Part shown: positions 47,462 to 59,696 of the stretch, piece by piece
Layout: each line of letters starts with the position of its first letter
How positions within the stretch are numbered: the stretch's first letter is position 1
Source: Panicum virgatum
Taxonomy: Eukaryota > Streptophyta > Magnoliopsida > Poales > Poaceae
Assembly: GCF_016808335.1 (NCBI RefSeq)
Contig: NC_053138.1
Span: 61,162,951 to 61,226,950, forward strand
Length of the DNA stretch: 64,000 nucleotides
Reading direction: 5' to 3'
Made by a program: the position numbers and the translations under genes
The notes under the pieces: generated by a model
Told to the model about the DNA's origin: nothing
The model's input: the letters and a program-made list of their open reading frames with translations, nothing else
Databases searched by the model: none

Positions 47462-47770
47462 GGGCTTGTTTGGTTTCAGAGACTAAACTTTAAACCATGT
47501 CATATTAAAAAAATCTTAGTATTGATCTTTTTTAAAAAAGTTAGTATTTAAAAGTATTAAATAAAGTCTAATTACAAAACTAATTGCAGAACCATGGAAC
47601 TAAACAGCGAGACAAATCTAATGAGATATATTAATCCATAATTAGCGGACGGTTACTGTAGCATTAATATAGCAAATTATTGATTAATTAGTCTCATTAG
47701 ATTTGTCTCACGAACTAGCACTCATATGTCAAAAAATATTTATAAATAAATTTTATTTGATACTTCTAAA
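47462..47770. mobile_element. Tourist/PIF-like MITE
   Basis: It starts gggcttgtttggtttcagagact and shares the core with 45212-45500, including ggttactgtagc flanked by inverted ctaatgaga/tctcattag blocks. The ends are approximate. Confidence 0.5.
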
Positions 47771-48051
47771 TGGTAAAAAAAAATTGATGTGACAGAGGTT
47801 AAAAAAATCCCTGCAAAACAAACCGCACCTGAGCCACACATGAAACATCTCATCTCCCCATCCGACTGCGCATACTGCCGCCGGGGCACACGCACGTGGG
47901 TCCGCCGGCGCGCTAGCCGCCGCGTCCCCGCGCGCTGCTCGGGGCGTGGCCACGTACGCGCCGAGCGGCGGCGGGCCCTGTTCGTGCGCGGCTGCATGCC
48001 TGCCCCGTTCGCGTGCGCCCGCCTGCGTGCGCGGCTGCGCCTAGCCACCAC

Positions 48052-48245
48052 CAGTGTTCACCTTACCGGCGGTAAATCGTCGGTTACCGGTGATTTTTAT
48101 CGTTACCGTTATTTGGCGGCAACACTTACCGGTAGCGGTAACCAGTGTTTTCCGATTTAAAATTTAAAAATACAAAAATAAAAAAATAGTTACCGCTACA
48201 ATAAAAACAGTAAAATCTACAATGCAAACAGTAAGGTGAACCCTG
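48052..48245. mobile_element. hAT-type MITE, 194 bp
   Basis: The ends cagtgttcaccttac and gtaaggtgaaccctg are inverted. The flanking octamers gccaccac (48044-48051) and accaccac (48246-48253) match at seven of eight bases. The interior is rich in taccggt motifs and has no coding capacity. Confidence 0.75.
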
Positions 48246-48714
48246 ACCACCACCCCTGCCACGCCACGCCGCGCCGGCTGCCTTTAAATTTCCCCCTCGG
48301 GACCTCACATTGAAGCTAGACGATCTCAGGTGTTACAAGCAAGCACATAGGGTGTTACTATGTTAGCATTTTAATTTGTACATCTACATTACTTAAATTT
48401 TTTTGACAAAAATGTAAATGAATAGTTCATGTCACGTTCTACCATCATGCAAAAAATCGAGATGCAACAGAAATTTGTACAAGATGCAACAAGAAAAAGA
48501 AATCAGCGTGCCAGTAGTGCGGGTTGCAACGGTTCATCTCAACCCGTAACCCGTTATTCATAGGCTGATTTCTTTTCTTTTTTTTTCTCTCTCATTGCAC
48601 AAAGTTTCAATTGTACCGTAAACTTTGCGTTGCATACTCCATCCACTTATATTTTATTAAAATTTTAGATGCACACATTAAATAACTAACCCGTTGCTAA
48701 ACAGGAGACGTCAT

Positions 48715-50010
48715 GCATACATGTTCTCGCCGGGCGCCGTGCACGTCTCTTTCTCGCGTCCCATGTCGTGGAGATCGGCGAGCACAGGTCGCTGCGAGCC
48801 GGTTTGGTACTCCACTGGCATCCGATACGTACGGACAACGGTTACGCACGCCTGCAGGAGGTGGGGGGCAACCGGGCCTAGCTCCCGGCCGGATCGCTGC
48901 TCCAGCTCCACGGTGCCGTTAACCGTCGTGGAATCTTTCTTTTTCCCTTTCTCCTCCGTTTGCTTTTGATGACTGTACTAAACTAGCAGGCCCGTATCTA
49001 AGCACGTGCGGGCAGTGCGACCGCACAGTGCCCCCGAATTTGAAGGGCCCCCAAAATATTAGATATACATTAGATATAGTCATGTAAATATTTTAATTTA
49101 GTTAATTATTAATCCAATTTGTAGCAAAATATGACCCAAATTGCTCCTAAAAGATAAATCATTGTAGACGTATCACTTATCACTTCCTTTTACATGGGTG
49201 CTACTCTGGGTTAGGTGTGTGATCTCGAGTGTACCTATCACAGCACCACAACCTCTCCAGGATTCCATATTTTGAACCTAAAATCGGCCTAATAAACCAG
49301 GCCCCTCATTGCTTTGTTGCTAAAACAAACTTTTTTTGGAAAAAAATTTTGTTACTCAAATAATAACAATAACAATTGTTCCAGCAATAAAATAAATTAT
49401 TCCAGAAAAAAAATAGTTATTAGACCTTTTGTGATGATTTAACTGTCAGTCACACGTGTGACTTCTAACATTTGTGCTTTCACACAGCACATCGCGCTTA
49501 TCGCGCTTGCCGACTGCTATCGCTTGGTATTCGCGATCCTGCACTAGGCCACTAGGGCCCAGCCCATTGTTTCGCACAGGGTCCTCGAATTTGCCGGTAC
49601 AGCCCTGTAAACTAGATGTGATGTGGCGGCGGCCATTACCACTGCCATTTTTGAGGGTAGATGCAGTGAACCTGCCCCGTACGCCGTCGCAAACTGACGA
49701 AGTTAGGTGCTCGCTTCACATGCTCTCTCGTTGTTATTGCTGACGAGGATGATTTTTTGAAGAAACGCTGACGAGGATGATGATCGCGGTTTTGTTTGGT
49801 TTCTAAAAGGAGAAAAGAATGATAGCGATTTCTGGTACAGTACAGTACAGAGTGGCGCTTGTACTGCATCCCAACATCCAAATGCTACGAGAGCAACACT
49901 ATCACTCTGAACTTTTCTCAACAACACCACACCATGTTCGAGATTGTAATCCAACTTTGGATACTGTACATTTGTTTTCACCTGGCAAAAGACAAGTTGT
50001 GACTTGTGCA
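48715..50010. repeat. Right copy of the segmental duplication (partner 44210-46373)
   Basis: It carries the same ordered blocks as the left copy. At about 48985-49330 an insertion-like AT-rich stretch (beginning caggcccgtatctaag) is unique to this copy and may be a further element with an unresolved right end. Confidence 0.55.
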
Positions 50011-50374
50011 GTTGTGCTTCTCTGTCACTTTCTGCCTACCTACCAAGTTCTAACCCATTTCAAAACTCTCATGCATGTACATTTAAATTTTAGTACTTGT
50101 CTCTTTTTTTTTCATTTTTGCTACGGGATTACTAGTTGCCATTTTCGACATTTGAAATGTGTGATTTCCCCAAGAATCGAAGTGTTTGCGGTGAAGTTGG
50201 CGTGGGCGGAATTTCTTGTATTCCGAGGCAGATTGCTAACTAATTTTTCACAAAAAGACTAGTACAAAAAGACTAAACATAATTTAAGAAATAAAATTGG
50301 AGATAACCATAAACCCTGCTGCCCCGTCAGGCCGTCACTCACAGCCGAGCCCATGCCCATCCCACATTGCAGGC

Positions 50375-50640
50375 GATTCAACTTCTCTGCCTTCGTCAAG
50401 CGAAGTCACAGGGATGAACAGTGTTCTGAGTCTTGGTGAACAGTACTCCCTACCTTGAATCACTGTAGCAGGTACTGTTCACGGGGCACTGTTCGAAAGG
50501 GGATTATTTTTCACTGTTCCACGGTTACTGTAGCGACCAATCATACCCGTCCATCTTAGATCGGACGACCCGCAAATGCTCAGAAGTCACGGGAACAGTA
50601 TTCCCTGACTTGCCTTCAGCAAGTCAGGGAATCCCGATTG
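50375..50640. mobile_element. Probable Mutator-type MITE upstream of HMT
   Basis: The 10-bp repeat cattgcaggc (50365-50374 and 50641-50650) flanks 266 bp. The inner ends show an imperfect inverted repeat around aagtcacaggga / tccctgactt. The interior has several actgtagc and gtactgttc motifs. Its right edge is about 45 bp upstream of the HMT TATA box. Confidence 0.5.
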
Positions 50641-50695
50641 CATTGCAGGCTGCTTCCCCCATCTTCCCGGAGCCGCTCTCCTCCCTAGTTCCTCC

Positions 50696-50702
50696 TATAA
50701 AT
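50696..50702 (+). promoter_or_regulatory. TATA box of HMT
   Basis: TATAAAT lies 119 bp before the ATG at 50821, followed by CT/CA-rich leader sequence. It is the best TATA candidate in the upstream 200 bp. Confidence 0.55.
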
Positions 50703-50820
50703 CCTCCCCACGCCGAAATCCAAATCCAAACCCCAAATCCCAGCCTCCACATCGCGAGCGAGCGCAAGGCGGAGCCCACAGCGCCCAGCAGGAGGAGCAG
50801 CAGCCAGGGCGAGGCGAGAG

Positions 50821-51907
50821 ATGGTGGGGACGGCCGGCGGCGGAGCGGCGGAGGCGGTGCGGCGGTGGGTGGAGGCCGGCGGCGGGCACCTCGTGCTGGA
50901 CGGCGGGCTGGCCACGGAGCTCGAGGCCAACGGCGCCGACCTCAACGACCCGCTCTGGAGCGCCAAGTGCCTCCTCGTATCCCCGCGCCTCATCCGCAAG
51001 GCAAGCAGATTTACCTGGTGTTCTACTTTTTTTGGCGATTCGTTCGATCTCTTGTCTTCTGTTCTTGGAGGAAAAACCAAAGCTCGCGGCGATGCGGCCG
51101 TGTTGCAAAAATCTAATCGTTTTCCCTTTGTTTGTCCCAAGATTGGGCACAAAATTAACAATTGAAACTCCTCGAGTAGTCAAGATTGTGAAATCGTTGG
51201 GACCAGGATTCACCACTATAATTTACAAGGAAGTGGGGAAGCATTCTTTCCCTAGTTCCAAGGGTGTTGGAACTCGGAAGAAAATATCGCCGTATAAAAA
51301 GAATATGGGGAATGTCCCCACAGCTCCACTAGAGTAGGTAGGCTAGTACCACGACATGAACAGGGTAGTAGCATGGTACTCCTATGCTGGCATATGGGCA
51401 TGTGGTGAGGATTGGACTAAAAGATAGATAGTTCATGCTTTGGTGCCGAATTTGCTCATGCATCAAGAGACAGTTTATGCTACCTACCGAATTTGCTGAG
51501 CATTCAGGAACAAATTTTGCTTTTTGATGATTTTGAGCTTGCTCTGGACCACTCTTAGGCAGTTGGGCACAGACTGTATGGCGGCATCGCAATCATGTTA
51601 TTTGCTGGCTGGTCTAGCGTAGCAAATTCCTAGATCTTATCCAGACTTAGACTTGTCCTCAACCGAGTCCATCACTATGGCCCTCAGAAACTATGTTACC
51701 AGATACTGCGATACGGATAGGTGGTATGGCAATACTCCGATACGCCATTTTTCCAAAAATACCGACTTATGTGTGTAAACTTCTAGGTTAGCAGTGAACT
51801 ATTAGGTCTAATAAGAAATCAAAATAAAAAGGTGACGAAATAGCAAATTCTTGTGGTGATCAGTTGTTCAAATCTCCTTGTTCTGCCTGCAGTTAACCTA
51901 AGAAACA

Positions 51908-51944
<37 letters not shown>

Positions 51945-53707
51945 AATTTTGATTTAAATAGTTACACTTCCGTACGCAAACAGCCATTTTCGGATTGTTA
52001 TGGCATATTAACGTCCCTTTGTTTGTTTTTGATGAAACAGGTCCATATGGACTACCTAGAAGCTGGTGCAAACATTATAAGCACAACATCATATCAGGTT
52101 CCAAGCTGTAAACACCATACTTTTTAGTTTTCTGTGATGTTCATTTGTCAACAGTACTGACTGTCATCTTGGATATTGCAGGCCACGATTCAAGGATTTG
52201 AGTCAAAGGGTTTTTCAAAAGAACAAAGTGAAAACTTACTAACAAAGAGTGTTGAGATTGCTCGGGAAGCTCGTGAGATGTTCCTGAAGGAACATTTAAA
52301 TCAATCCATTCCTGCACAAAAACCTATTCTGGTTGCAGCTTCTATTGGAAGTTATGGGGCTTATCTTGCTGATGGCTCTGAGTACAGGTATTTAGCTACT
52401 TAACTACAGAGAACATGTTTTCACATACGTATGCCAGACTTTGACTCCTGTTTTGCTGAAATTAGTGGGGACTATGGTGAAGCTGGTACAATAGGATTCC
52501 TGAAAGATTTTCATCGGCGGAGGCTTCAGGTTCTTGCTGAAGCAGGTCCTGATTTGATTGCTTTTGAAACGATCCCCAACAAACTTGAAGCTCAGGTCTA
52601 CTATTTTGTGATCTTAATCTTTTGCCTTGCACTTTATACTCATCCTTGTCAATAGTCTCTGATTATTGGCTAGTTTTGTCTTTTAGGCATATGTTGAACT
52701 TCTTGAGGAATGTAACATACATATCCCTGCATGGTTTTCCTTCAACTCAAAAGATGGAGTTAATATTGTGAGTGGAGACTCATTGATTAAATGTGCTACT
52801 ATTGCTGACAAGTGTGCAAAGGTTGGTGCTGTTGGGATAAATTGCACACCTCCAAGATTTATTCATGGACTGATACTCTCCATTCGAAAGGTATCCACCA
52901 CCTTATGCCCTCAATTACAAAATTAGTTCCTCTTAGGCATGCAAAGTGCATATCAATGATCTGCATTCTTGTTCATCTTAGGCATTGCGCAGATTATTGT
53001 GTTGAGCATCTATTTATTTGACTTGCTATGTTTCATTACCACAGATCACAGACAAGCCTATTCTGATATATCCCAACAGTGGAGAAACATATGATGGTGT
53101 GAGAAAGGAGTGGGTGGTAAGTTCATCCGGCACATTTAAGCTTATTCTTATAGCAGCTATCTTCTTTGGAACATGAAAAAATGACAATGAAATACGTGGG
53201 TTTTTTTTTTCTTTTGTCTATGCTGTTTGGGTTTTCTTTCCACCAAAGCTAGAAATGTAAATGCACGCAAGTCCTTCCCTAGGTGCGAGGAAAGTTGTGC
53301 TAGAACATCTTATCGTTGTCTCTTCCTTTTCCCACGAACAATATAGCTATTCAGTCTACTATTTGTGGGGGACATTATGAAGGGGAGAAGCATAGCCAAC
53401 ATTGTGCATCTTTTTCCCTTTCTCTTGTTCAGTATTTTTTTCCATGTTAAATACAAACCATCCTTTTGTATTTCTAACCAAATATAGTATGTCAAAACAA
53501 ACATGGGGCGGTCTGAACTCAAGTTTCATATGCGTGCAGGAATCCACTGGTGTATCAGATGGTGATTTTGTTTCCTACGTAAGCGAATGGTGCAAAGATG
53601 GGGCCACCCTTATCGGAGGCTGCTGCAGGACAACTCCAAACACCATCAGAGCCATTCAGAGAACTCTAAACCAAGGCTCCAACACGCTGCAGTTACCTGT
53701 GGCATAG
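50821..53707 (+). CDS. HMT: Homocysteine S-methyltransferase, seven exons
   Basis: It methylates homocysteine to methionine using S-methylmethionine, closing the S-methylmethionine cycle; plant members are mostly cytosolic. Exons 50821-51000, 52041-52097, 52182-52387, 52466-52595, 52687-52890, 53045-53116 and 53540-53707 join to 1017 nt, 338 aa, the usual length. The substrate-binding N-terminus is [13 protein letters not shown], followed by [15 protein letters not shown] and the IQGFESKGF block. The zinc ligands are Cys244 (GINCTPPRF) and Cys311-Cys312 (IGGCCRTTP). The start is the first ATG after the leader and matches family N-termini. Intron 1 has a GC donor (AAG|GCAAGC), required because only this junction joins LIRK to VHMDYLE. 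A (CT)16 tract lies in intron 1. It is convergent with RPN6, 0.8 kb downstream. Confidence 0.95.
51911..51942. repeat. (CT)16 microsatellite in HMT intron 1
   Basis: Uninterrupted dinucleotide run, likely polymorphic. Confidence 0.95.
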
Positions 53708-54519
53708 AGCTGTGCTCTACTTCCAGACGCGTATCTCCACGCGGTACCTTGACCAGCAGCCTGAGGTACTGTACTACTGTTGCATATCCTGCAAATGAGA
53801 TGGTTCTGAACCTATGTCTGTAAATTCCGGTGTATTTCTGAGTCCTTAAGCTTTTGTACTTGGAGGTACAGCTAGTGAAAGGATAGGAAGCATCATCGAT
53901 GATCGAGTTCTACTGAGTGGGTGAAGCAACTTGCGGCTGAGTTTGTTAAGCTTTAGTATCAGTACTAAGAGTTCCAAGAGTTTGTATAGCTGAGAGTTGC
54001 TCTGCAGATGCTGTCTTGCAATAAGAGTACTACTACTTCCCTGTGAAATATTTGTTAAGACACGAGTTTTATCTGATAATATGCATGTCCTGAAATGAAA
54101 AGTTCTTATTACTTCTATTTGTCAGCGCTGAGCTTCTGTGCATTAGATTTAATCAATCAGCCATCAAATTTAGTCTTCACAGGGTTATCACTGGTAAATT
54201 GTATGACATCTAAATGCTAAGATTTTTACCCACTGATAACAAATCGCGTAGCACAGCCCAGTCACAAGGTAGCTAACATTAACATGGACCTTGTAACAGT
54301 AATATCGTAGTGACATCTAACGTGAAGTAGAAAACATCAAAGCGTTAACATACTCTTCCATCACTCAGAAACAACAGTCTCGTCCATGAGCAACATGGCA
54401 TAATTGTAGCTCAAACATTCCACAGCCCCAAAGGAATAAAGAAAAAGAACAAATTCAGAATTCATTGTCACTTGCAGAGCTAAGTAAGGCCAGCTAAACT
54501 GACAGTAGACCCACATATT
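53708..54519. other. Convergent 3' region of HMT and RPN6
   Basis: This stretch holds the 3' untranslated regions of the two genes, which face each other. No separate gene was recognised. Confidence 0.6.
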
Positions 54520-55800
54520 TTAAGCCATGATCTTGGCCGATCTCATGTAAAGGCTGTCCACGACCTTCCCGACATTCGTGATTGTCTCGAGCGTGGCGGG
54601 GAAGATCTCCTCGGTCTTGGTATCCTCGAATATGATGAGGCAGCCAGCACCCTGATCCAGAGTCCCCGCGAATTTCTTGTCGAGGATCATCTGGGACAGC
54701 TTCTTCTCAACATGGCTGATTGGCAGCTCAATCATCTCGGCTATGTGTGCAATCTCCACCCTCGAGTAGGGCTCAATCAACCTGCAGAGGTTCTGCTCCA
54801 GTAGGGTATCATACAGAGACGAGAGGTGCCTGTGGACGATAGGATCTTCCTCCAGCTGGGCTTTGTAGTCTCGGAGGGCAGTTTCAAAGTACTTCAGAGA
54901 CCTTTTGGAGTAGGCATCGGCCACAGCTTTCATGGCATCAACATCAGGACCCAGATACTTCAGACCAGCCTTTGAAGAGATGATTCCTGCAACGTCATCA
55001 GCTTGATTGACCATTATCTTGCACAGAAGCATGTACTTCAAGCTGAAGATGGCCTTAGGGTCCTCCAGAGAACTGAAAGCTTCAAATGCTTCAAAGAAGT
55101 AGCTGTAAGCAGTCTTGTAGTCCTTTTCTTCAGCATGAAGGATTCCACTCTGCAGATCAATGGTGCCCTGCTGAGATGGTGGCACATAAATGGCATTGGC
55201 TGCAGTTCTTGCAGCAGTCAGAGAAGCTTTGGCCTTTGGCAGGTTTCTCAGAGAGAAATGGAGTTTGCTCTCCAGAAGGTCAATGTCCACAAGAAGCAAC
55301 TTGTCGTCCAGTCTCCTGACTTCCTTGATGAGACCAGAAAGGAGCGCAAGGGCCTCAGTATACTCCTGATTCTCTAACAGAAGGGCTGCCAGCCTTGCTT
55401 CCACACGCTGCCTGAGGAAGGTACGCTTCTCTGCACGGGTCCAATCTACCATCTCCTTGCAGAGTGAGATCTGAAGCTCAGATGTTCCAGGTATCTTGGC
55501 AACAGCATCAATGGTGCCACGCACAATCTTCGCAGTCTTTGCCTTGGGGATCAGTGCAAAGAAGGGCCTGAGCTGGGTCAAAAGATTCCTGAGATCCTCA
55601 GCTCTGTTTTCTTTCGTGAGGTAGTTTGTCAGATTTGTAATGGCAAGCTCTTTTACTCTCAGTGCATCCGCTGAAGAAGATGGGTCTTCAAGCACTCGGT
55701 CGAGGATTGAGATGGACTCAGAAGCATCCTTAGCCTCCTGAGCCTTTGATATCGACTCAGTGGTAGCAGGAAGGTACGACGATTTCACCGAAGTAGACAT
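54520..55800 (-). CDS. RPN6: 26S proteasome non-ATPase subunit RPN6 (PSMD11), uninterrupted CDS
   Basis: RPN6 is a lid subunit that clamps the regulatory particle to the core in nucleus and cytosol. The frame encodes 426 aa from the ATG at 55800-55798 (MSTSVKSSYLPATTES); an extended reading to 55806 would begin at a GTG and is rejected. The N-terminal two thirds form alpha-helical TPR-like repeats (for example LRVKELAITNLTNYL and EAFEAFSSLEDPKAI). The PCI domain occupies about residues 220-390, with LIEPYSRVEIAHIAEMI and VEKKLSQMILDKKF forming its winged helix, and a C-terminal helix ends DSLYMRSAKIMA. Length and order match the family. There is no intron inside the CDS. A long intron lies in the 5'UTR, with acceptor near 55813 and donor at 59696, and contains a LINE. 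Confidence 0.95.
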   Translation of the reverse strand: MSTSVKSSYLPATTESISKAQEAKDASESISILDRVLEDPSSSADALRVKELAITNLTNYLTKENRAEDLRNLLTQLRPFFALIPKAKTAKIVRGTIDAVAKIPGTSELQISLCKEMVDWTRAEKRTFLRQRVEARLAALLLENQEYTEALALLSGLIKEVRRLDDKLLLVDIDLLESKLHFSLRNLPKAKASLTAARTAANAIYVPPSQQGTIDLQSGILHAEEKDYKTAYSYFFEAFEAFSSLEDPKAIFSLKYMLLCKIMVNQADDVAGIISSKAGLKYLGPDVDAMKAVADAYSKRSLKYFETALRDYKAQLEEDPIVHRHLSSLYDTLLEQNLCRLIEPYSRVEIAHIAEMIELPISHVEKKLSQMILDKKFAGTLDQGAGCLIIFEDTKTEEIFPATLETITNVGKVVDSLYMRSAKIMA

Positions 55801-56064
55801 CGCCACTCCCTATTACAAGAGAGTTTACCACACATGGTTAGAACATTAAACAGGATGGCCAGAATGTAGAAGACATAATAAGTAATACAAAGTGCAGGGA
55901 ACTGCAGGATATGGTATGCACATCATCACACATACGAAAATTAGTCTACTCACAAAGTAAATATGCAACTTCAACAGAAAACTAATAACTAGTCGCAGTA
56001 CACAGGTATTTCATCGTGCCTACATAAAAAAATGTATGCAAATGGAACCAGCAATCATGCACTA

Positions 56065-58988
56065 AATATGGCTTCCATCAACAACAACAACAACAACATA
56101 GCCTTTTTTCCCAAGCAAGTTGGGGTAGGCTAGAGATGAAACCCGAAAGAAATAAGTTCAAGGTTCAGGCACATTGATAGCTAATCTCCAAGCGCTCCTA
56201 TCCAAAGCTATCTCTTTAGAGATATTCCAATCCTTAAGGTCTCTCTTAACCAACTCATCCCACGTCAGTTTAGGTCTACCTCTACCCCTCTTTACATTAT
56301 CGACCCGCTCAAGAACCCCAATACGCACCGGCGCCTCAGGAGGCCTTCGTTGGACATGTCCAAACCATCTCAGCCGATGTTGAGTTTCTCCTCAATTGGT
56401 GCCACCCCGACCCTATCCCGAATAACTTCGTTCCGGACTCTATCCCTCCTTGTGTGCCCGCAAAACCACCGCAACATCCGCATCTCTGCTACACTCAGTT
56501 GCTGCACATGTCGCCTTTTTGTAGGCCAACATTCAGCACCGTATAACATCGCCGGACGAATTGCTGTCCTATAGAATTTGCCTTTTAGCTTTTGTGGCAC
56601 CCTCTTGTCACAAAGGATGCCAGAAGCTTGCCGCCATTTCAACCAGCCAGCTGAAATTCTATGCCTAACATCTTCATCAATGTCGCCATCCTTTTGTAGC
56701 ACCGATCCTAAATACCGAAAAGTATCCTTCTGTACCACCACTTGCCCATCTAGACTAACGTCTCCCCCCTCATGCCTAGTCGCGCTGAAATCGCACATCA
56801 TGTACTCGGTCTTGGTCCTACTAAGTCTGAACCCTTTCGACTCTAACGTGCGTCTCCACAGCTCTAACTTCCTATTAACCCCTGCCCTACTCTCGTCAAC
56901 TAGCACCACATCATCAGCAAAGAGCATACACCAAGGGATCTCACCTTGTATATCCCTTGTGACCTCATCCATCACTAAAGCAAATAAATAAGGGCTCAAT
57001 GCTGACCCCTGGTGTAGGCCTATGTTAATAGGAAAGTCAGTGGTGTTGCCATCACATGTCCGGACAAACGTCGTCGCATCCTTGTACATATCCTTAATGA
57101 GGGTAATGTACTTAGTTGGGACTTTGTGCTTCTCCAAAGCCCACCACATGACATGTCTCGGTACTTTGTCATATGCCTTCTCAAGGTCAATGAAGACCAT
57201 GTGCAAGTCCTTCTTCTGCTCCATATATCTCTCCATCAATTGTCGTATTAAGAAAATCGCCTCCATGGTTGACCTTCCAGGCATGAACCCAAATTGGTTT
57301 TGGGTCACACTTGTCACTCTTCTTAGGCGATGCTCGATAACCCTCTCCCAAAGCTTCATCGTATGGCTCATCAGCTTAATCCCACGGTAGTTAGTACAAC
57401 TTTGAACATCGCCCTTGTTTTTGAAGATAGGTACTAATATACTTCTCCTCCATTCTTCCGGCATCTTGTTTGACCGAAAAATGAGATTAAAAAGCTTAGT
57501 TAACCATACTATTGCTCTATCTCCTAGGCATCTCCACACCTCAATGGGAATACCATCAGGGCCCATCGCTTTACCTCTCTTCATTCTCTTCAAAGCCTTC
57601 CCGATCTCTACCTCCTGAATTCTCCTCACAAAACGTCTGTTTGTATCGTCAAAAGAGTCATCTAAGTCAAGGGTAGGGCTCTCACTCTCCCCATTAAACA
57701 ACTTATCAAAGTACTCTCTCCATCTATCCATGATCTCCTCATCCTTCACTAGCAGTCGATCTGTCCCATCCTTAATGCATTTGATTTGGTTGATGTCCCT
57801 TGTCTTCCGCTCGCGGATCCTAGCCATCCTATAAATGTCATTCTCCCCTTCTTTCGTGCCTAGCCGCTGATACAGGTCATCATATGCCTTACCCTTTGCT
57901 ACACTCACAGCTCGCTTTGCAACCCTCTTCGCTAATTTATAGCTCTCGATGTTGGCTGCACTCTTGTCAAGGTAGAGGCGCTTGAAACACTCCTTCTTCT
58001 CCTTAATAGCCCTTTGCACCTCGTCGTTCCACCACCAGGTGTCTTTCCCCTCCTGTTTGCCTCCCCTACTCACGCCAAACACCTCTGAGGCCACCTTCCG
58101 AACACATGTTGCCATCTTTAGCCACTTGTCATCTGCGTCTTCTCCTTCTTCCCAAGGCCCCTCACCTAGCATCCTTTCCTTAAACGCTTGTGCCGCTTCC
58201 CCTCTAAGCTTCCACCACTTTGTTCTCGCAATCTTGGCACATTTGTCCCGGTGGACACGTACCCGAAGACGAAAGTCCGCCACCACAAGCTTGTGTTGAG
58301 GGACAACACACTACCCAGGTATCACCTTACAATCTAAGCAATCACGTCTATCATCCCTCCTAGTAAGGATAAAGTCGATCTGGCTCGAGTATTGTCCACT
58401 ACGAAACGTCACAAGATGGGATTCCCTCTTCTTAAACACTGTATTCGCTATCAACAAGTCGTAGGCTAACGCGAAGTTCAACACATCCTCCCCCTCTTGA
58501 CTCCTGCTACCATACCCAAAACCCCCGTGCACTCGCTCGAACCCTACATTAGTCGCACCCACATGGCCGTTGAGATCTCCTCCTATGAAGAGTTTCTCGC
58601 TGGTAGGCACGATACTAACCATGCTATCTAAATCTTCCCAAAACTGCATCTTGGTGCTCTCACTAAGGCCTACCTGAGGGGCATAGGCACTGATCACATT
58701 CAAAACCGAATCTCCAACTACCAACCGGATTAGGATAATCCGGTCGCCTTGCCTTCTAACCTCTACGACTCCATCCTTAAGGCTCCTATCAATCAAGATG
58801 CCTACACCATTCCTACCCGGAGTTGCTCCCGTGTACCAAAGCTTGAAGCCAGTATCCTCAACCTCCTTCGCCTTCTGGCCCTTCCATTTAGTCTCCTGAA
58901 CGCATAGAATATTTACGCGCCTCCTAATTGCTACATCAACTAGCTCTCGCAACTTACCCGTTAGGGACCCTACGAATATGGCTTCCAT
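56065..58988 (-). mobile_element. RTE-clade LINE with endonuclease and RT, in the RPN6 5'UTR intron
   Basis: The 14-bp target duplication aatatggcttccat occupies 56065-56078 and 58975-58988; the body between them is 2896 bp. On the minus strand it encodes an apurinic-type endonuclease (NILCVQETKW, then SAYAPQ, GGDLNGHVG and SQIDFIL blocks; 58974-58311) and then the RT (AMGPDGIPIEVW, NYRGIKLMS, GFMPGRST, FIDLEKAYD, FADDVVL). A single TAG at 58311-58313 separates them in the same frame. Near 56385 four bases are missing relative to the copy at 36480, so the C-terminus is frameshifted. The 3' end is (TTG)n. Truncation begins just inside the usual endonuclease N-terminus. It is sense to RPN6 and no longer autonomous. 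Confidence 0.92.
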
Positions 58989-59696
58989 ACCTAACGAAAA
59001 AAACGGGGGGGGGGGGGGGGGCTTAGGATTTAGAAACCATTAACGAAGTGAGGTACTGTGCATTCTGAATCAGCTAGGGCGGCTATGCCACACTGCAATT
59101 AACATGCTACTTGTTTCTGCCTAAAACATCAATGGACATGGACTCATAACACAACAAAAAAAAAGAAATTGCGGGCACAATGTTTCCTTTTTCTGGTTTG
59201 CAGTGTCATAAATTTACTAGAAAATAATTTAAGTTCCATAATGGGACAGGACCAGGACACTACCCTGCATAAAACTAAAACAGTTCCTTAAATCTAGACA
59301 CAAAGAGGAACACGACACTTGAGTAATTCGGCGAAACCCGTCCATCTCCTCTGGTAGAGGTGGCCCCTTGAACTAGAACGGCCTAGCCAACAAACCAAGC
59401 GCGAAGTTAGGGAGATGCTGTGCTCGGAGCAGAGCAAGGGGCACGAATCCTGCCCGGATTGCGCCGAGAACGGCGTCCCGGCTCCGGGCTTCCCAAGGGC
59501 GGCGGCACGCGCAGTTCAGCGAGCAGGCGGCTCGCCTGGCAGGGCAAGCGCAGCGAACAAGCCCGCAACTAACCGGGGGCGGCGGGAGTCCGATCTAATT
59601 CCACAGCTCGCTGGGAGGAGGAAACGAAACGAAACGAACAGATCCCGCGGAGAGACCGAGCGCGGATCCGTGCAGGCAAGCTAGGGCTCCGTTTAC

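Noticed and set aside
55801..55806. Two-codon N-terminal extension of RPN6
   Set aside because: The extension begins with GTG. The first ATG at 55800 gives the family N-terminus MSTS.
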